From contig NC_088780.1 in NCBI RefSeq assembly GCF_958450345.1, positions 30,651,667-30,715,666 of the forward strand: a DNA stretch of 64,000 nt, in the 5' to 3' direction. This document shows, one piece after another, positions 36,101 to 42,100 of the stretch. A program made the position numbers and the translations under genes. Source of the DNA: Calliphora vicina (taxonomy: Eukaryota; Arthropoda; Insecta; Diptera; Calliphoridae). A model generated the notes under the pieces. It saw only the letters and a list, made by a program, of their open reading frames with translations. It was not told the DNA's origin and did no database searches. How positions within the stretch are numbered: the first letter of the stretch is position 1; each line of letters starts with the position of its first letter.

Positions 36101-39100
36101 TCAAATTTTAACAAGAGTCAACTGACAGATGCCTGTTGATAGGAGCGGTGTTTCCCTTTCAGTTAAGAGGCGGGAAATTCAAAAAGTCACGGACCTATTG
36201 TACACCACCTACAATTTTCCTATTTTAAATTGTTGCAATATGTTGTACAGAAAATTCTCTTACGCTATATCTATATCTGATAAATTTTTATCATGATAGA
36301 CGTCAAAATGGTTGTCAAGATAAAAAATTATCAGGTTAGTCTCCATTTATTAGTATTATTGCTTCGTTACAAAATTTTAAAGCTTTTGCTCAGACAACTT
36401 TGTGTTGACAACAAACGTCATTAATTGTTATGATAAATATTTGTCAAGTATAGACAGGGGGTTACCCCCTGGTTACATCTGATAAATTTGTATCATGATA
36501 AACTTCAAAATTGTTGTCTAGATAAAAAATTATCAGGTATAGCCTCTATTTATCAGTATTATTGCTTCGTTATGATAAAATTGTTAGTGCTTTTGCTTGG
36601 ACAACTTTGTCTTGACAACAAATGACATTTATTGTTATGATGAATATTTGACAGGGGGTTAAGGAGCAAAGACATAAGCTAATAAACTCTTTAATTTAAT
36701 TCTCAGTTTTAATTTAAAATCAGTTTGAACTCTAATTTCTTATTTTAATCTAACAAAAAAACTTTATTTAAAATCAACTTCCATCTCTAACTCAACCTAT
36801 AAACATCATTAAAGTCACTGAAATTCATTAACTACTCCTACGACTACGAGTTTAGGCAAAACAATTAATAATTACCAGCAATTGGAATTCGGTTAAATCA
36901 ATTTTAATGTTGACAATTTCATGTATCATTAAAACATTTGTATGGCCTGCTGTAAACCCAGCAGAGCCAATTGTTTCGCATTGAATAATGCATAAGTATG
37001 TCGTTTCAAATTATTATCAAATTATCGAACATTAAGCTGAATGAGTCGTTAAAACACAAGTTTAGAGAACAATGTGAATAATGATATTAGGGTGATGTAA
37101 ATTGATTTAATATTTAAACAAGAAAGTTTTTGTTAGAAGACACTTCATAAGGGGAACTAATTTGTAAACAGAGAACGCAAAAAGCATTCCTCCATCATTT
37201 TCACTTCATAGATAAACAAATTGATTTTGAGAGAAGCGAATAGATAATGAGCCAAGTAACATACTTATTTGAAATTAGATTTGGTCGTAGGACCTGTTTG
37301 GGGGGGCGTACATTTTGTTTATATCTTTGTCTTATCTGTATAAAGTCTCAAGTACCAATCCAAACATCTATGTCAGATATCGTGCCCCTTATAAGTACAA
37401 CTAAATGCTGGACATAGACACCACAACTGTTCCAGTACAACGTTCACATGTCCTACAAAACGCAGTAACGAACACGTTTATGCTATCTAGATGCGAAGTC
37501 AACTTTGTTTGAGATTTTCTTCCTTATTTTTCCATTGGGGTTTCTTCATAGGATGCTAGTTATCATTTCGAAAGAAGGACAAGGAGAAATACATATCCTG
37601 GCTAACTCGTTTTATGATACCTCGGAATCTCCAAATCGTTGCACAGTGGCGCCCGTAGAACAAGTGAGGTTGCAAAAATCAAAAATTGCATGTGCCCCTA
37701 AAAAATATAGAATAAACCTCTTTTATAGTAAATTGTCCAACGATTTCAAATATGCTACTCTTATTACAATTTCAAAGTTGACTGATTTTAAGTTTTCAAA
37801 AAAACAGACCATTTTTAAGTAATTTGGTCCGCTTTCAGATACAATATATCGAAAACTATGTAACGGATCGTCATTATTTTTGATTCTATTGATAGATACA
37901 TATATTTATTAAGAATAGAGTTAACAAAAATTGTACTGTTTGCTTTGTATTTGTCCAGGTAAATCGAAAAAAAAATTTTTTAATCTTTTCTGGAATAATT
38001 TTAAATCATAAAATGTCTTTAAAAAGAAACATAAAAAATTAAAAATTGTTAAAAAATATTTTATTTTACTTCCCATAAAATTGACTTTTCCACACATTTC
38101 AACTTTGCTAACCCATAAGTAGGCACCTGAAAGGCGTAGAATCATTTTCAAGCACTCATTTCATAGGCTGATCAATTATCTATCATATGCTTTTTAAATT
38201 TTTGCAACGAAAAAACTCAAATGGCGCCACTGTGCGTCGTATGTGGTGTATGCATTTTCCAAGCTTTAACGACATATTGACTGTCTGTGATAATATAAAC
38301 TAGTTATCTTTATACTGCTGTCTTTATATTTGTTGAATAATTTGGTTTTTTATTTCTATGTTTTCTTTCTTAACATGTGATTAAAATAGGCTACTAATTT
38401 CGGTAAATTTTTGAAGGCTGCTCTCTTAAATCAAATGATCTTTCATGTACATCGATCTATGTCATAGGGCTATGGTTTAAATCTCAGGTCCGACAATTCA
38501 CTATAAAATTTTCAATTAGAATAATGTCAAGCTTTTTATATTCAGTTTTCACAATAATGCTTTGATCAATGTTGAGAACAAAAATTATATTGACTTCATA
38601 TTATGCTTGTTGAGGCAAAGAATGTAAGAGTATCCCTGAGACTGGATACTCTTACCTGATTTGGGAACAAATTTCCCCCATCTAAATCCATCCGGCTGCA
38701 CAAAAATCCTGAAACTTTGTAGGATAAGGTCGACAAAAAAATATCTTAATAGATTTAAAATAACTTGATAGATTTAAAGGATCATGAAGAGCTCTGTAGA
38801 AACATGAAGATGAGTTTTTTTTTCAAATAAATTTTCTTTTAACGCTGCCTAAAAGTATGCTTTAGTTTATAATAATTTAGTAGTTTATGGCCCAAAATAA
38901 TAATTCCTTTAGTTTTGTTACTAACTTATATTGACCTACCTAAACGGTTTTAAGAATCATTCCTAGGAAGTTGATATATTCTAGAAAGTTGTTTATTGAG
39001 ATCTTAGGTACATTTTTGTAGTTGATTATTTCCTTGAATTTTGAACGGTTTGCTACCTATGGACCTGAACAGGGGAAATAAGGTAAAAAAATCGATTTTT

Positions 39101-42100
39101 TTAAAGATTTTTGTGATTTTGATCTTGAAAATGAAGTTTCTTAATTTTATATATTCACATTTTTTGTTATTTATGGTAAGGGCTACAAATTTGCCTCAGG
39201 GAGTAAATCAAAATTCCGAACTGTTTGCAAGATATGAGTCTGAGTAAATGATCACTTTTTTGAAAAAATTACTTTAGGCAAAACTGGGAGATACGGGTCT
39301 TTTTTTGGTCTTTCATCACGTAGTGGTATCCGTATATTGTTATTTTTTCGTGTTGCACTGTGTTATCAACATAGTCGTTAAGTAGCAGTTTCTAATGATG
39401 GAAATGTTTATAAACATTATGAATGTTGCAAGCAGAGGTTACAGATCGTTAAATTCAAATCGATAGTGCAAATTCGTAACAATATTGTTACGTTTTTACC
39501 TTTTTATTTTCCTTATTTGGGGGTTACACGATCAAGTTTTGCCTTTCAAGTTTTAATACACTCACACTTTTTTACTAATACACTCACACTTTTAAGAATT
39601 GAAACGAACTTGAATTCAATTTCTCATTCAAGTTAGTGTTTTTGGACAATTTATACTAAAATTGTTTTCAAGTTGCGTGCAGCCAACGTCACAGCTTTCA
39701 ATTTTTATAAATTTTGACAAACAGTATATGTAAAAGACTATCAAGAAAATCTTGATCGTGTGGCTGCAGGGTTAAATAAGCCGGATTCTTTTAATTGCAA
39801 ATAAAAGCTATCAGCAGTTTAAAAATTGTAAAAACTCTTTATTTATTTAAATTTTAGTACACACACTTTATAATTTACAAGAATACTCTGGTAATACAGT
39901 TGAGGTTAACTATAAAACAGCGCCTATGATTTACTAACTCACTCACAAATCGCTGTTACTATTTATATACTAGGGTATTCATTCGAGTAATGATCGTTCG
40001 ATTAATCGAATAATTTCTTACGAATAAATATTCGAACAATATAAAAATTACCATTTTCGAATAACGAATAATTCGAACAATTTTATGAAGAATAATCGAA
40101 TAAATTTACATACATATACATACATTTAAATTTATTAAATTGCTTAAAATTTTTCATAATTCCGAATTTATATAAGTAATAAACTTACAAAAATTGTATT
40201 GTTTCTGAAATTAGACAAATAACTAAAGATAAGGGAGTCTTTCGATCACTGTAGAAGATGAGTGGTCCGATAGCTTCTTAAATAAATATATAAATATTGT
40301 TACGTTTTAACCTTTTCAAAACGTTAGTTTGTTTCCTTTAAATAAACCGGATACTTTAATTGCAAATAAAAGCCGTTTAGTAGTTTAAAAATTGTAACAA
40401 CTCTTTATTTATTTAAAATGTACAACCACCACAGAACTAAATAGCCACTCAATGTTTTTTATACACGTTTATAAATTCTCAGAAATACAGACACAATTTA
40501 TAATGTACACGAATTTACTTGAAAAACACAACACACTTTAAGGCACTCAGTTGATGTTTATTCGAAAAGCGTCTCTGATAAACTCCCTAACGACTGTAAC
40601 CTCTGCCACTATTTATAACACTGCCATCTTCACTCTAGATTGCTCTTTAACTGACAAAGTTCGAATATTCTAGATCATACGCCATCTGTGGTGTACTTTC
40701 TACAATGTTCTTTAACTGAATATTCGAATTCAAACAGCGTTGCCAACATACGATCAATGGTCAACTGAAAGCTTTTATTTTATAATGCCCACAGATATGT
40801 TACAGTTTGCTATTACAGCACTGAAAGCATTATGCTACTTTTAAATCAGCCCTTAAAATCGTTATATTTGAATGCAAGTACAATTTCGTAACAATATTAC
40901 TGCAAGAAGTTACAATTCTAAAAACAAGTCTTTCAAAATGTTTAATTTAGGACTTGATTTAATGAAAATAAAAGTTGCGGAATAAAATGTTTGTTATTTA
41001 GTAACAAAAAAAAGGCTAAATGACTTTAGAATTAATTTCGAAACTGAAATGGTATTGAAAGTGATGGCGAATGTGATTTTGAAACGGTCGTCGAAAGTGA
41101 TAATGAGGATGACATTTATAATGATTACGTTGACAATGATAACAAACTTTGGACATATTTGTGTAACTCCCTAAGACCACTTGATTAAACAATTGATAGA
41201 GTTTGTATAAAACAATTTGTTATAAATAATTTAGAAAAAGTGAATAATTCATTTACTTAAGAATTATTTACTCATTTCAAAACCCGAATTAATGAACGAC
41301 ATAAAAAATTTTTTAATACGTTTATATTGTATTTGATTTCAGGATTATGTCCAACTAGATCAAATTTTTTAAAATTTAATGATGGACTTTGTTTTCAAAT
41401 GTTTTTTTTTAAACTATCCATACTTGAATTGTTAACTTTAACGTTAGTTTTTATTAAAAAAAATCGACATCAAAACTTCATTCATTGCTTTTATAAAAAA
41501 AAAATTAAATTATTCGAATAATTCGATTAATTTTAATCATGTGATCGAATTATTTGAACAAGTCAAAATCTCTTATTCCAAAAATCGAATTATTCGAATA
41601 CCCTATTATATACACAGCGCCATCTTCTAGAAGTCTCATGAATAATCTAACGGAAGAAAACTCGAATGTTCCGCAATAATCACATAGAGCTTTTAAAGCT
41701 ACTTCACAGTTTTGTTGTCATACTTATAAATAATGTTAATAACAGCGTGCTATAATGAATTTGTAAATGTTTTCTGTCCAATAATACAACTGCTTAACTT
41801 GCACCAACCTAATATTTCTACAGTCTATGTCTAATTTTTTCTGCTCATACACATAATTGTCATCATTAACATAATTCAAATGGTTAACAAGACATATTTA
41901 TCAATTATTTACCTTTTGAACATTATTTCATATTTAAATAGGCTCATTTTGGAACATTTTCAACAACTAATGGTTGACAATGACAACCACAAACAACAGC
42001 AACATAATGTTAGTTAAATGGTCATTCTTTTTATAGACAAATTATAAATGTTGTCAACAGTATTGTATTATTTATACATATTTCAATTGAAATTTATATT

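Larger units (their letters stand above)
39486..41750 (+). mobile_element. LTR interrupted by two other elements
   Basis: Starts TGTTACGTTTTTACC at 39486. Its body resumes at 39777 (ATAAGCCGGATTCTTTTAAT, ACTCTTTATTTATTTAAA) and again after 41603 (ACAGCGCCATCTTCTAGAAG), compared with the intact solo LTR at 40298-40893. The first interruption (about 39525-39775) has inverted ends ACACGATCAAG / CTTGATCGTGT, a small MITE. The second is the GGGTATTCG element. The right end is not certain. Confidence 0.55.

Noticed and set aside
37505..37822. 105-codon open frame
   Set aside because: Crosses the left end of the Transib-like element, so it cannot predate the insertion as a gene and has no family motif.
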